Assembly (NCBI GenBank): GCA_002423285.1
Contig: DIVF01000054.1
Coordinates: 33,711 to 97,710, forward strand
Length of the DNA: 64,000 nt
Direction of reading: 5' to 3'
Source: Micavibrio sp. UBA6139
GTDB lineage: Bacteria > Pseudomonadota > Alphaproteobacteria > Micavibrionales > Micavibrionaceae
This document shows positions 26,415-34,132 of this stretch, in pieces. The notes beneath the pieces are model-generated. The model was given only the letters and a program-made list of their open reading frames with translations. It was not told the origin of the DNA and searched no databases. The translations under genes and the position numbers were made by a program. The number at the start of each line of letters is the position of its first letter. Positions within the stretch are counted from its first letter, which is position 1.

Positions 26415-27322
26415 GTCCGTCTTTGCAATACGTACCGGGCCAGTTCTTTCAAGGTGTCGGCGCGGCCTTGGAAAATGTTGAGGTGCGCGATGGATTGTTG
26501 AACCAGCATTTCAGCACGCTGTTTCGCTTGGTCTTTACCCATCGTGGAAACGAAGGTGGATTTTCCGGCGGCGGCATCCTTGCCGGAATCCTTGCCCGTT
26601 GTTTTGGCATCTGATTCAACGTCCAGAATATCGTCTGTCACCTGGAAGGCGAGGCCGAGGTCATTGGCGTAGTTCACCAGGGCACGGCGGTTTGATTCAT
26701 TGGCCTTGCCCAAAATCGCACCGGCTTCGCAAGCGAAGGAAATCAGTTTCCCTGTTTTCATGCGTTGCAGGCGGCTGATGGTTCCAAGGTCAAATTCGGC
26801 TTTTTCACCGATCAGATCGAGCATTTGACCGCCGCACAGGCCATGCCCGCCGGAAGCCTTTGCCAGCATCGAAACCAGCTCGCAACGAACGCGTGGGTCT
26901 TCATGTGTTTCAGGGTCGCTCAAGATTTCAAAGGCGAGGGTGAGCAGCGCATCACCGGCCAGAATGGCGGTTGCTTCATCAAACGCGACGTGTGTTGCGG
27001 GTTTACCACGGCGCAGCTGCGCATCATCCATCGCCGGAAGATCGTCATGGATCAGGGAATAGCAGTGAACGAATTCAACGGCTGCGGCGACACGGCGCGC
27101 ACGAACCGCATCAACACCGAACAGCGCCGATGTTTCCATGACCAAAAATGGACGCAGGCGTTTACCGCCATTGAGCGTGCCGTAACGCATCGCTTCAAAC
27201 AACGGTGCCTCAGGCAGATCTGTTTCCGGCAAAAGGCGCGCGATGGATTTGTTGACGCCGTCAATGACGTCATCCATGCGTTCCTGTAATCCGGGGCTGG
27301 CGTCGCGTGGTGATGGGGCCAT
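26411..27322 (-). CDS. ispA: Polyprenyl synthetase, probable farnesyl/geranylgeranyl diphosphate synthase
   Basis: 303 residues. Elongates allylic diphosphates with isopentenyl diphosphate. First Asp-rich motif DDLPAMDD (about residue 93) and second DDILDVESD (about 232) bind the Mg-diphosphate; GGKRLRPFLV and the HCYSLIHDD context are typical. The two residues between the first Asp pair and the last (LPAM insertion, DDxxxxD) mark the bacterial short-chain type, usually farnesyl diphosphate synthase. Product length cannot be fixed from sequence. Start follows the xseB stop by 6 bases and its stop overlaps the dxs start. Confidence 0.94.
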   Translation of the reverse strand: MAPSPRDASPGLQERMDDVIDGVNKSIARLLPETDLPEAPLFEAMRYGTLNGGKRLRPFLVMETSALFGVDAVRARRVAAAVEFVHCYSLIHDDLPAMDDAQLRRGKPATHVAFDEATAILAGDALLTLAFEILSDPETHEDPRVRCELVSMLAKASGGHGLCGGQMLDLIGEKAEFDLGTISRLQRMKTGKLISFACEAGAILGKANESNRRALVNYANDLGLAFQVTDDILDVESDAKTTGKDSGKDAAAGKSTFVSTMGKDQAKQRAEMLVQQSIAHLNIFQGRADTLKELARYVLQRRT

Positions 27323-27328
27323 AAAAAC

Positions 27329-27586
27329 TTACTCCTGTGGGTCGAAGGGGGCTGTGCCGATTTTACCGTCTGCACCAACCGTGATTTTTTCAATTTTCGC
27401 CTGCGCTTCACGCAGTTTTTTCTCGCAATGGGTTTTTAAGGCCACGCCGCGCTCATAGGCACCAATCGACTCCTCAAGGGCCGATTTTCCCGTTTCCAGG
27501 TCCCGAACGATCCCTTCAAGCTCCAAAAGGGCCGCTTCAAAGGTCAAACTATCTACTGCAGCACTCTTGCCAGTCATCACAACCAT
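27329..27586 (-). CDS. xseB: Exodeoxyribonuclease VII small subunit
   Basis: About 85 residues, usual size. Small subunit that binds along the large XseA subunit of a single-strand DNA exonuclease. The family core is plain: LTFEAALLELEGIVRDLETG, then ALEESIGAYERGVALKTHCE and a helical end. Start is uncertain: the frame opens with TTG at 27598, ATG lies at 27586 and 27577, and none has a strong ribosome site. xseA is not in the window. It heads the xseB-ispA-dxs operon, a common alphaproteobacterial arrangement. Confidence 0.92.
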   Translation of the reverse strand: MVVMTGKSAAVDSLTFEAALLELEGIVRDLETGKSALEESIGAYERGVALKTHCEKKLREAQAKIEKITVGADGKIGTAPFDPQE

Positions 27587-27754
27587 CTGATTTTTCAAAA
27601 GGATTTTGCGGAGGCGAGTGTACGGCAGACCGTTCGATTCCTCAAGTCATAACCATGCGTCAGGCGGCATTCTGCCCTGAATTCTTTGCGGGGCTGGCTT
27701 GCACGGTTTGAGGGTACAATAGAGTTAAGATTATGGAATAGGGAAGGACTTAAA

Positions 27755-27913
27755 ATGCCAACTGAAACACCGAAAGATACATTTAACCAATTGAAAAACA
27801 TTGATTTTCTGTCGTGGCAAGTGACTCGCGCTAAGAGCAATCATCAAGAGCGCGAAATCACTAAAATCATGTCAGAGCGCCCGCGCCAGCGCAGCGACGC
27901 TCATTTGAAGTAA
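27755..27913 (+). CDS. Small hypothetical protein, 52 residues
   Basis: Encodes a short charged protein beginning MPTETPKDTFNQLKN and ending RQRSDAHLK. A good ribosome site GGGAAGGA (27741-27748) stands 6 bases before the ATG, and a TACAAT at 27715-27720 could be a -10 box, but no matching -35 was found. It lies on the strand opposite to its neighbours, between the start of xseB and the end of the deacetylase-like gene, and overlaps the latter by 13 bases at the 3' ends. No family is recognised. The ribosome site is the main reason to accept it. Confidence 0.5.
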   Translation: MPTETPKDTFNQLKNIDFLSWQVTRAKSNHQEREITKIMSERPRQRSDAHLK

Positions 27914-28821
27914 TTGCTCAAGGCCCGAATATGGGCCGCAGCACAGGATTTGAGGGCGGGAAGGTCATAGCCCCCCTCCAAAACCGACACCACCTTGCCC
28001 CCGGCATACTGGTCGGCCAAGGCGCATAATTCACCGGTTACCCACTCAAAATCATCCTCCCCCAGATTGATCTGCGCCAGCGGATCATCGCGGTGCGCGT
28101 CAAATCCAGCGGAAATCATGATGAGGTCCGGTTTGAAAGCGTGGAGCGCCGGGAAAACCCGGTCGCGATAGGCGGCGCGGAATGCATCGGACCCATCCCC
28201 AGCGGCCAATTGAACATTCAGCACACGCCCCGGTACGCTGTCATCGGGCCCACCGGTATTGGGGAAGAGCGGCCATTGATGGGTGGACGCATAGAAGATG
28301 TCGTCATGCAGACGCGCCATCACATCGGATCCGTTGCCGTGATGCACATCAAAATCAACAATGGCAACGCGTTTCAGGCCCAGTGTTTGCGCGTGAAGTG
28401 CGCCAACGAAGATGTTGTTGAACAGGCAAAACCCCATCGCTTCTTCCGGTTCCGCATGGTGTCCCGGTGGGCGCATGGCGCAAAAAGCGCGGGTTGCTTT
28501 TCCTGCCGCCATATCCTCAACCGCCTGACACACCGCCCCGGCGGCATAAAGGGCGGCATCAAAACTGGCAGGGGACAGGACGGTGTCATTATCCAGAAGA
28601 ATGGTTCCCCGGTCGGGAATGGCATCTTGCAGCGCGTCGATATAACGCATCGGGTGTGCCCGCGCGATCCATTGCAGATCCGCTTCGCGTGCCACAATCG
28701 TGTCTAGCCCCATTTCATCGAACAAATCCAGCAGGGTTTGCAGCCGCGCCGGGCTTTCCGGGTGGCCGGGTCCTGTGTCGTGGCGTAGGCCGATGGTGTG
28801 GGTGTAAATATTTATTGTCAT
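27901..28821 (-). CDS. Histone deacetylase-superfamily hydrolase
   Basis: 306 residues. Zinc-dependent amide hydrolase of the arginase/deacetylase fold; bacterial members act on acetylpolyamines, acetylated proteins or similar. Family motifs: HDTGPGHPESPARL near the start, RPPGHHAEPEEAMGFC with the catalytic His pair, the zinc site DFDVHHGNG (Asp and His ligands), STHQWPLFPNTG and SAGFDAHRDDPLA with the third ligand Asp, ending in LEGGYDL. ATG at 28821 gives the expected N-terminus. Orthologues often stand directly before xseB in alphaproteobacteria, as here apart from the small antisense gene. Substrate unknown. Confidence 0.92.
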   Translation of the reverse strand: MTINIYTHTIGLRHDTGPGHPESPARLQTLLDLFDEMGLDTIVAREADLQWIARAHPMRYIDALQDAIPDRGTILLDNDTVLSPASFDAALYAAGAVCQAVEDMAAGKATRAFCAMRPPGHHAEPEEAMGFCLFNNIFVGALHAQTLGLKRVAIVDFDVHHGNGSDVMARLHDDIFYASTHQWPLFPNTGGPDDSVPGRVLNVQLAAGDGSDAFRAAYRDRVFPALHAFKPDLIMISAGFDAHRDDPLAQINLGEDDFEWVTGELCALADQYAGGKVVSVLEGGYDLPALKSCAAAHIRALSNYFK

Positions 28822-28874
28822 GCTTATTGTCCTGAACCGCATTCTGCTTCATTTTAGGGATGCAGGACAAGAGC

Positions 28875-30152
28875 ATGAATTTTGGAACACACAGCACCGT
28901 TGAATATCTGGCCATCCGGTTGCTCCACCGCTGGGTGCCGAAATGGTATGAGGCGTTTTCTGATCCAAAAACAGACGGTTTTTACGAACGTCTTGGCCAT
29001 AGTTTTCAACCGGTGCGCACGGGATCACGCCGCCTCTTGACGCAGTGCCGTCAATTATCAATTTATAGCCATGCAAGCTTGCAGCCCGATTGCCCCGAAT
29101 TTGGCGCGAACCTTAAGAAAAATTTTGAGCACATCATCAACCGTTATTATAACGCTGAAACAGGGTTATGGCGATTTAGCCTGAATGATGATGGTGCGGT
29201 CGCGGATGAAAATTGCGATCTGTATTCAATTACCTTCGTGATTTTTTCATTCTCTTACTATTTCCGGGTCAGCGGTGATGTGCGTGCGCGGGACTACGCG
29301 ATTAAGACCTTGGATATGATTGATAAGAAATTCCGTATGGCGCCCGCGGGGTTTGCGGAATGTTTGGGCCCTGATGGAAAACAACTGTGCCAGATGCGTC
29401 GCCAGAATCCGCATATGCACTTGCTGGAAGCATGCTTATTCGCCCATGAAACATGGGGTGATCTGGCGTGGCTGTCGATGGCGGGGGAGATGGTTTCCAT
29501 GTTCCATGGCTATTTCTTTGAAGAGGCGAATTGCGCCCTGCATGAATTTTTTACCGATGATTTAAAACCGCACCCTGAAAAGGGTGGACGGGTGGAGCCG
29601 GGCCATTATTTTGAATGGATATGGCTTTTGAAACGCTATGCCACAGCAATGGGTGATGCGAAGCGGTTTGATGCGCTGTGCGCGCGCCTGCTGACATGGG
29701 CCAATGCCCATGGATGGGATGAAGTTCACGGCGGGATTTATGATGTGGTGTCGCCCGATGGAACTCTTCTGGTTGATACCAAACGCCTGTGGCCGTTCAC
29801 TGAAGCGTTAAAGGCCAACGCAATGATGCTGGATGCCGCCGGGTCGGATAAGGATGTGGTCAAGGCGCGTATTGCTGAAATGGTCCGCGTATTCCAGTCA
29901 CAATATATGCAAGAACGCGGTTTCTGGTTTGAATGGCTCAGCCGTGATCTGGTTCCGCAAACCGATTACATGCCGGGGACCAGCCCGTATCATGTCTATT
30001 TTGGCATCATGGAAACACGCCGCCATTTACATGCGCGCGGATATTCCGTGTCGCTGGTCGCGCCGATGATGAATGTGGCCTATAAACTGCGCCGCGCCCT
30101 GTCCATGCGGGTCAGGGCGGTGCGCTTTTTCTTCAAGAAAATAAAGGCTTAG
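28875..30152 (+). CDS. AGE-family epimerase/isomerase
   Basis: About 425 residues. (Alpha/alpha)6-barrel family of N-acylglucosamine 2-epimerase, with relatives that isomerise mannose, glucose or mannose 6-phosphate. Seen here: TGLWRFSLNDDGAVAD, NPHMHLLEACLFAHETWGD with the conserved histidine helix, EPGHYFEWIWLLKRYA and the late WPFTEALKANAMM. These histidines and the Arg/Glu pair form the usual catalytic pocket. ATG at 28875 was preferred to 28860 since AGGACAAGAG precedes it at proper distance. It is divergent from the deacetylase-like gene (53 bases). The substrate cannot be told from sequence. Its stop interlocks with that of the following convergent gene. Confidence 0.87.
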   Translation: MNFGTHSTVEYLAIRLLHRWVPKWYEAFSDPKTDGFYERLGHSFQPVRTGSRRLLTQCRQLSIYSHASLQPDCPEFGANLKKNFEHIINRYYNAETGLWRFSLNDDGAVADENCDLYSITFVIFSFSYYFRVSGDVRARDYAIKTLDMIDKKFRMAPAGFAECLGPDGKQLCQMRRQNPHMHLLEACLFAHETWGDLAWLSMAGEMVSMFHGYFFEEANCALHEFFTDDLKPHPEKGGRVEPGHYFEWIWLLKRYATAMGDAKRFDALCARLLTWANAHGWDEVHGGIYDVVSPDGTLLVDTKRLWPFTEALKANAMMLDAAGSDKDVVKARIAEMVRVFQSQYMQERGFWFEWLSRDLVPQTDYMPGTSPYHVYFGIMETRRHLHARGYSVSLVAPMMNVAYKLRRALSMRVRAVRFFFKKIKA

Positions 30153-30922
30153 TTGCCAACCGGGGATTGAATGGTCATACCGGCGGCGGGTTCAATATCC
30201 GCGACGGCCGCATCAATAATCGCCGCTGTCTGGGCCACAACAGTGTCCTGTGGCAGGGTGCGGTTGAACGCCAGTTCCTGATCATTCAATTGGAACCCGA
30301 TCAGAACTTTATAATTCTTTTGGTCTGAACCACTCATCGGGATCATCTGGCGGATTTGTTCGGTGCTGGATTTCGATGTTTGTTTGCCATCATAGGCCAT
30401 CGTTACCGCAAAAACTTCCTTGGCAATGATGCTGCCCTGATTATTGGTGATGGCAACGAAATAGGGGTAGGCAAAGCTTGGTTTGTCGCTGGCGTTGTTG
30501 CGGCCCTTTGGACCGATGCTGCCTTCAAAGGCCAGCGTCATATCAACGGCCATATTATTGTTGCTGATCTTGCAGCTGTTCTGCACGCTGGTCATGCGGA
30601 CGGAAGAAACCGCTTCCGCCGGGGCAGGGGCGCCGCCATCAATGAATTGGTGAACCTGATTTAAATCCTGAACGATCCGCACATCCGGGCAACCAGAGGA
30701 AGAGCCACCCGCCGCAGGTGAAATACCAGACGCCATCTGCGCCGTTTGTGTTTCAGATGCCGGGGATGTTGATGGGGTCGTGGACAGGCGGGCCAGCGTT
30801 GATTTGAGGCTGCTGTAGTTCGTCGCAACATCCGATTGCACGCCCTTTGCCGTTTCGCAGGCCGTTAAGGCCAGACCGGCCGTCATAAGAAGTGCTAGAG
30901 CTGAAAGGCGTGTTTTGGTCAT
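30149..30922 (-). CDS. Hypothetical lipoprotein, 257 residues
   Basis: MTKTRLSALALLMTAGLALTA followed by CETAKG is a lipoprotein signal with lipobox LTAC at Cys22. A Ser/Thr/Pro-rich linker (residues about 38-75) leads to a beta-rich domain with two Cys in the mature part (SGCPDVRIVQDLNQVHQF and QNSCKISNN), and VDMTLAFEGSIGPKGRNN. I recall similar uncharacterised lipoproteins in alphaproteobacteria but no function. Overlaps the AGE-family gene stop by 4 bases. A single transcription unit divergent from ispH. Confidence 0.82.
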   Translation of the reverse strand: MTKTRLSALALLMTAGLALTACETAKGVQSDVATNYSSLKSTLARLSTTPSTSPASETQTAQMASGISPAAGGSSSGCPDVRIVQDLNQVHQFIDGGAPAPAEAVSSVRMTSVQNSCKISNNNMAVDMTLAFEGSIGPKGRNNASDKPSFAYPYFVAITNNQGSIIAKEVFAVTMAYDGKQTSKSSTEQIRQMIPMSGSDQKNYKVLIGFQLNDQELAFNRTLPQDTVVAQTAAIIDAAVADIEPAAGMTIQSPVGN

Positions 30923-31024
30923 CTGATTCCCCCTGAATTATGACACCTTAACGCCTGAAACACTCCTGTTCAACCCCATGGATGGGGTATGGATTCATCT
31001 GTCCCCATCCCCTATATATGGGTG

Positions 31025-31975
31025 ATGGAAAAGCAGGCATTAACCATTTTATTGGCCGCGCCCCGCGGTTTTTGCGCCGGGGTTGACCGGGCCATCCAGA
31101 TTGTAGAGCTGGCGCTGGAGAAATACGGTGCGCCGGTCTATGTCCGCCATGAAATCGTCCATAACCGTTTTGTGGTGGATGGGCTTCGTGCCAAGGGGGC
31201 GGTGTTCGTCGAAGAACTGGATGAAATTCCCAATGATGGCCAGCCGGTGATCTTTTCCGCCCACGGCGTTCCAAAATCGGTTCCGGAAGATGCGGCGGCG
31301 CGTGAGATGTTTTTCATCGACGCGACCTGCCCCTTGGTCAGCAAGGTTCACCGCGAAGCGGAGCGTCATTACAAAAACGGCAAACAGATTATCCTGATCG
31401 GCCATCGCGGTCACCCGGAAGTCATCGGCACGATGGGGCAGCTGCCTTGCCGCGCGGTTGTTCTGGTTGAAACGATTGGAGATGTTGAAACCCTCGTGGT
31501 CATTGACCCTGAAAACCTCGCCTGGTGCAGTCAGACGACATTATCGGTGGATGACACGGCTGGAATTGTTGAGGCCCTGCAAAAACGCTTTCCCAATATT
31601 GAAGGGCCACACAAGGAAGACATTTGCTATGCCACCACCAACCGTCAGGCTGCGGTCAAGGCAATTGCCGCGCAATCCGATGTGCTGCTGGTTTTGGGTG
31701 CGCCCAATTCATCGAATTCAAACCGACTGGCCGAAGTTGCCACCACAGCGGGGTGCAAACATTCCGCCCTCATCCAACGGGCCACTGATATTGATTGGTC
31801 GTTATTTGATGAGAACGTTAAAACTCTGGGCCTGACGGCGGGCGCTTCGGCCCCGGACGTGCTGGTTGAGGAAGTCATTACCGCCTGCCGTGAACGCTTT
31901 AACGTCACGGTGGAGGAGGTGCGGATTACGGAAGAAAACGTAATCTTTAAAGTTCCCCGTATTCTGGCGGCATAG
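31025..31975 (+). CDS. ispH: 4-hydroxy-3-methylbut-2-enyl diphosphate reductase
   Basis: 316 residues. Iron-sulfur enzyme of the last step of the methylerythritol phosphate pathway. The three cluster cysteines are in place: Cys17 (APRGFCAGVDRA), Cys102 (DATCPLVSKVH) and Cys201 (DICYATTNRQ), and the substrate motifs HEIVHN and FSAHGVPKSV are intact. ATG at 31025 gives the family N-terminus; upstream codons do not. With dxs and ispA about 5-7 kb away the window carries three isoprenoid genes. thrB follows after 2 bases and rnhA overlaps thrB, forming an ispH-thrB-rnhA operon. Confidence 0.97.
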   Translation: MEKQALTILLAAPRGFCAGVDRAIQIVELALEKYGAPVYVRHEIVHNRFVVDGLRAKGAVFVEELDEIPNDGQPVIFSAHGVPKSVPEDAAAREMFFIDATCPLVSKVHREAERHYKNGKQIILIGHRGHPEVIGTMGQLPCRAVVLVETIGDVETLVVIDPENLAWCSQTTLSVDDTAGIVEALQKRFPNIEGPHKEDICYATTNRQAAVKAIAAQSDVLLVLGAPNSSNSNRLAEVATTAGCKHSALIQRATDIDWSLFDENVKTLGLTAGASAPDVLVEEVITACRERFNVTVEEVRITEENVIFKVPRILAA

Positions 31976-31977
31976 AC

Positions 31978-32937
31978 ATGGCCGTTTACACGCCTTTGAC
32001 CGACGAACAAATCGCCGATTTTATCGCCCAATACGATGTCGGCGATTTTATATCCGCCACCGGCATCATGCAGGGCGTTGAAAACACCAATTACAAAATT
32101 GAAACCAGTACGGGGCGGTTCATCCTGACCCTGTATGAACGCCGCGTTGATCCGGCGGATCTGCCGTTCTTTTTTGCCTTTACCAACCATCTGGTTGAAC
32201 ATGGGGTGAATGGCCCAAAAACTTTGGCCGGAAAAGATGGCAGTTTAACCCGTTTGGTTGCCGGGCGGCCTGTGGCCCTGATTTCGTTTTTGGATGGGGT
32301 TGATATTGCGGCCAATGCAATTGCGCCGTCTCATTGCCAATCACTGGGCGGTGTTGTGGCCAAGATGCATGATGCTGCGGCGACATTCCCTCACACCCGC
32401 GCCAATACATTAAGCCTGTCTGGTTGGGCGGCGTTGATTGAGGCGACGAAGGGTGAGGCGGATGCTGTTGAACCGGGCTTGGCAAAACTGATTACCGATG
32501 AGCTCGTATATCTAAAGCAAAACTGGCCAGCCGCCAGCGCCTTACGGCACGGTGTGGTTCATGCGGATATCTTCCCGGATAACGTGTTCTTTCAGAACGG
32601 CGAAGTTTCCGGTGTGATTGATTTCTATTTCTCCTGCGAGGATTTCTTTGCTTATGATCTGGCGCTGGTGATCAATGCGTGGTGTTTTGATGATCAGAAT
32701 GGGTTGGATAATGCCCGCTGGGCTGCCTTGCGGGCCGGGTATCTGGCGCAGCGGCAAATAACGGATGTTGAATGGGATGCGCTATCGCTTCTTTGCCGTG
32801 GCGCGGCGCTGCGCATTTTGTTGACCCGGTTACAGGCGTGGATTAATCATCCGGCGGGGGCCTTGGTCAAACCAAAAGACCCGAAAGAATACAGTGCGAA
32901 ATTAAGATGGCATCAGAATGAAAAAATCGGGCGTTGA
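31978..32937 (+). CDS. thrB: Homoserine kinase, APH-fold type (ThrB)
   Basis: 319 residues. Phosphorylates homoserine for threonine synthesis. It belongs to the aminoglycoside-phosphotransferase-like form of homoserine kinase used by alphaproteobacteria, not the GHMP form. Seen: GIMQGVENTNYKIET near the N-terminus, the catalytic loop GVVHADIFPDNVFF with catalytic Asp and Asn, and the metal-binding VIDFYFSCEDFFAYDLA. It starts 2 bases after ispH and overlaps rnhA by 20 bases, a conserved arrangement in this class. Confidence 0.94.
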   Translation: MAVYTPLTDEQIADFIAQYDVGDFISATGIMQGVENTNYKIETSTGRFILTLYERRVDPADLPFFFAFTNHLVEHGVNGPKTLAGKDGSLTRLVAGRPVALISFLDGVDIAANAIAPSHCQSLGGVVAKMHDAAATFPHTRANTLSLSGWAALIEATKGEADAVEPGLAKLITDELVYLKQNWPAASALRHGVVHADIFPDNVFFQNGEVSGVIDFYFSCEDFFAYDLALVINAWCFDDQNGLDNARWAALRAGYLAQRQITDVEWDALSLLCRGAALRILLTRLQAWINHPAGALVKPKDPKEYSAKLRWHQNEKIGR

Positions 32938-33349
32938 GATTTATACAGATGGCGCGTGCAGCGGTAATCCCGGCCCCGGTGGGTGGGGAACCATTTTGCG
33001 TTTCAACGGTATCGAAAAAGAATTATCCGGTGCCGAACCCCTGACCACCAATAACCGCATGGAAATGATGGCGGCGATCAAGGGGCTGGAAGCGTTGAAG
33101 CAACCATGCTGCATTGATCTCTACACCGACAGTAAATATTTACAGCAAGGTGTGATGGAATGGATGAAGGGATGGAAAGCCAAGGGCTGGCCAGACCGCA
33201 TCAAGAATCAGGACCTTTGGAAACAGCTGGACGCGTTGTTGCAACAGCATAATGTCCGTCTTCACTGGGTGAAGGGGCATGCCGGTCACGTGGAAAATGA
33301 ACGCTGTGATGAATTGGCGCGCCAAGCGATTAAAACACTGCTGGGCTAA
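32918..33349 (+). CDS. rnhA: Ribonuclease HI
   Basis: 143 residues. Cuts the RNA strand of RNA-DNA hybrids. The four carboxylates are Asp11 (IYTDGACSGNPG), Glu49 (NNRMEMMAAI), Asp71 (YTDSKYL) and Asp131 (ENERCDELAR), and the loop histidine His121 is in KGHAGH. The handle region with basic Trp-rich GWKAKGWPDRIKNQ is that of the E. coli-type enzyme. Starts inside thrB, 20 bases before its stop, so translationally coupled. The 270-base region after it contains the GANTC cluster. Confidence 0.96.
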   Translation: MKKSGVEIYTDGACSGNPGPGGWGTILRFNGIEKELSGAEPLTTNNRMEMMAAIKGLEALKQPCCIDLYTDSKYLQQGVMEWMKGWKAKGWPDRIKNQDLWKQLDALLQQHNVRLHWVKGHAGHVENERCDELARQAIKTLLG

Positions 33350-33404
33350 AAACCCTTATATATCAGTCCTTCTCAACGATTCGCAGCGATTCCCTGACGA
33401 GTCG

Positions 33405-33479
33405 CAGGTGAATCCAACCCCTGTTTTCGTGATTCCGAAAATCCAACATGTGCATTGGTTGCTTATCCACAGGTGAATC
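33405..33479 (+). repeat. Direct repeat CAGGTGAATC (two copies)
   Basis: The ten bases CAGGTGAATC occur at 33405-33414 and again at 33470-33479, each including a GANTC site. The second copy directly abuts the DnaA box. The repeat spacing is 65 bases. Confidence 0.7.
33463..33471 (+). promoter_or_regulatory. Perfect DnaA box (TTATCCACA)
   Basis: TTATCCACA is an exact match to the high-affinity DnaA box consensus. Fourteen bases upstream, TGTGCATTG at 33449-33457 is an inverted near-match (7 of 9). A single perfect box can act in gene control or at an origin; binding is inferred. Confidence 0.6.
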
Positions 33480-33506
33480 GCCGGATTCTGACCAAACGGG
33501 CCAATT

Positions 33507-33521
33507 TTAAGATTCGTTTAA
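33507..33521 (+). promoter_or_regulatory. Full CtrA-type site TTAA-N7-TTAA
   Basis: TTAA at 33507-33510, seven bases GATTCGT, TTAA at 33518-33521: exact CtrA consensus spacing, with a GANTC site in the spacer. A further TTAA half-site follows at 33525-33528. The surrounding 33501-33530 is AT-rich (7 G or C in 30). The site lies 99 bases upstream of the next gene. Confidence 0.6.
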
Positions 33522-33619
33522 GGTTTAAAACCCAAGCTGAACTTACGCCAGCAGGAACGACTGAATAAGAAGAACAACAACTCACCCCTGCAAATGGCGA
33601 ACCGACTAGGGAGGTTCAC

Positions 33620-34132
33620 ATGACAATAACAAGAACAGTGACCACACAGAATTCGCATCAGGCTTCCACGCTCTCACACGGAAGAACAACGGAGCACATA
33701 GTCCTGCCTATGCCCCCAGAGCTCACAGATCTGGCGGCAGGGCAGGACACCCGGTTCGAGATGGAAGTTTACGCACGCTTTATGCGCCACTTACGCAACG
33801 TCCCGAACAGCCGTGCCGAAATCAAAATCCTTGCCTCGATCCAGTTCACCGCCGACATGATGGATGTTGGGGAGGAACTGGTGGCCAAGACGCTTGTTGA
33901 TCTGGGGCTTCGCGCGCCACGCCGGGCCTTCCCATGCGGTTTTCTGGATTTCTTTGATAAGTGCATGTTGCGCCGGTCTTTTGAATTACAGGGCGGTACC
34001 AGCGATTTCAGCGGCCCACCGCAAGCGGTTATCGCGCTGCGCGACCACTGGGATTTGATCGGGGAAGAACGCTTTGGGCCTTTGCCGGTGCAATACGCGG
34101 TCTTCAACGAAAGCGTTTACGTCAGTCGTTAA
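33620..34132 (+). CDS. Hypothetical protein, 170 residues, downstream of the GANTC cluster
   Basis: No family recognised. Starts at an ATG with a good ribosome site (GGGAGG, 33609-33614). The first 25 residues are Ser/Thr/His-rich and look disordered; the rest (from HIVLPMPPELTDL) is an apparently folded, mixed domain with MEVYARFMRHLRNVPNSRAE and DFFDKCMLRRSFELQGG. No signal peptide or membrane helix. Its upstream region carries CcrM, CtrA and DnaA sites, so its expression is probably tied to the cell cycle or to replication. It ends convergently with the PBP1A gene, overlapping it by 11 bases. Confidence 0.75.
   Translation: MTITRTVTTQNSHQASTLSHGRTTEHIVLPMPPELTDLAAGQDTRFEMEVYARFMRHLRNVPNSRAEIKILASIQFTADMMDVGEELVAKTLVDLGLRAPRRAFPCGFLDFFDKCMLRRSFELQGGTSDFSGPPQAVIALRDHWDLIGEERFGPLPVQYAVFNESVYVSR

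Larger units (their letters stand above)
33378..33515. promoter_or_regulatory. Cluster of eight GANTC (CcrM-type) methylation sites
   Basis: GANTC occurs at 33378, 33388, 33399, 33410, 33431, 33475, 33484 and 33511 (first base of each). One such site per 256 bases is expected by chance at even composition, so eight in 138 bases is a strong excess. The first five start 10, 11, 11 and 21 bases apart, i.e. on one face of the helix. Two copies, 33377-33383 (CGATTCG) and 33398-33404 (CGAGTCG), also fit YGAKTCG, the GcrA-CcrM motif described in Caulobacter. Regulatory meaning is inferred. Confidence 0.75.

Noticed and set aside
33350..33619. Calling the region the chromosomal origin outright
   Set aside because: Only one perfect DnaA box, no origin-typical neighbour genes, and GC skew of the genome is not available; kept as a hypothesis.
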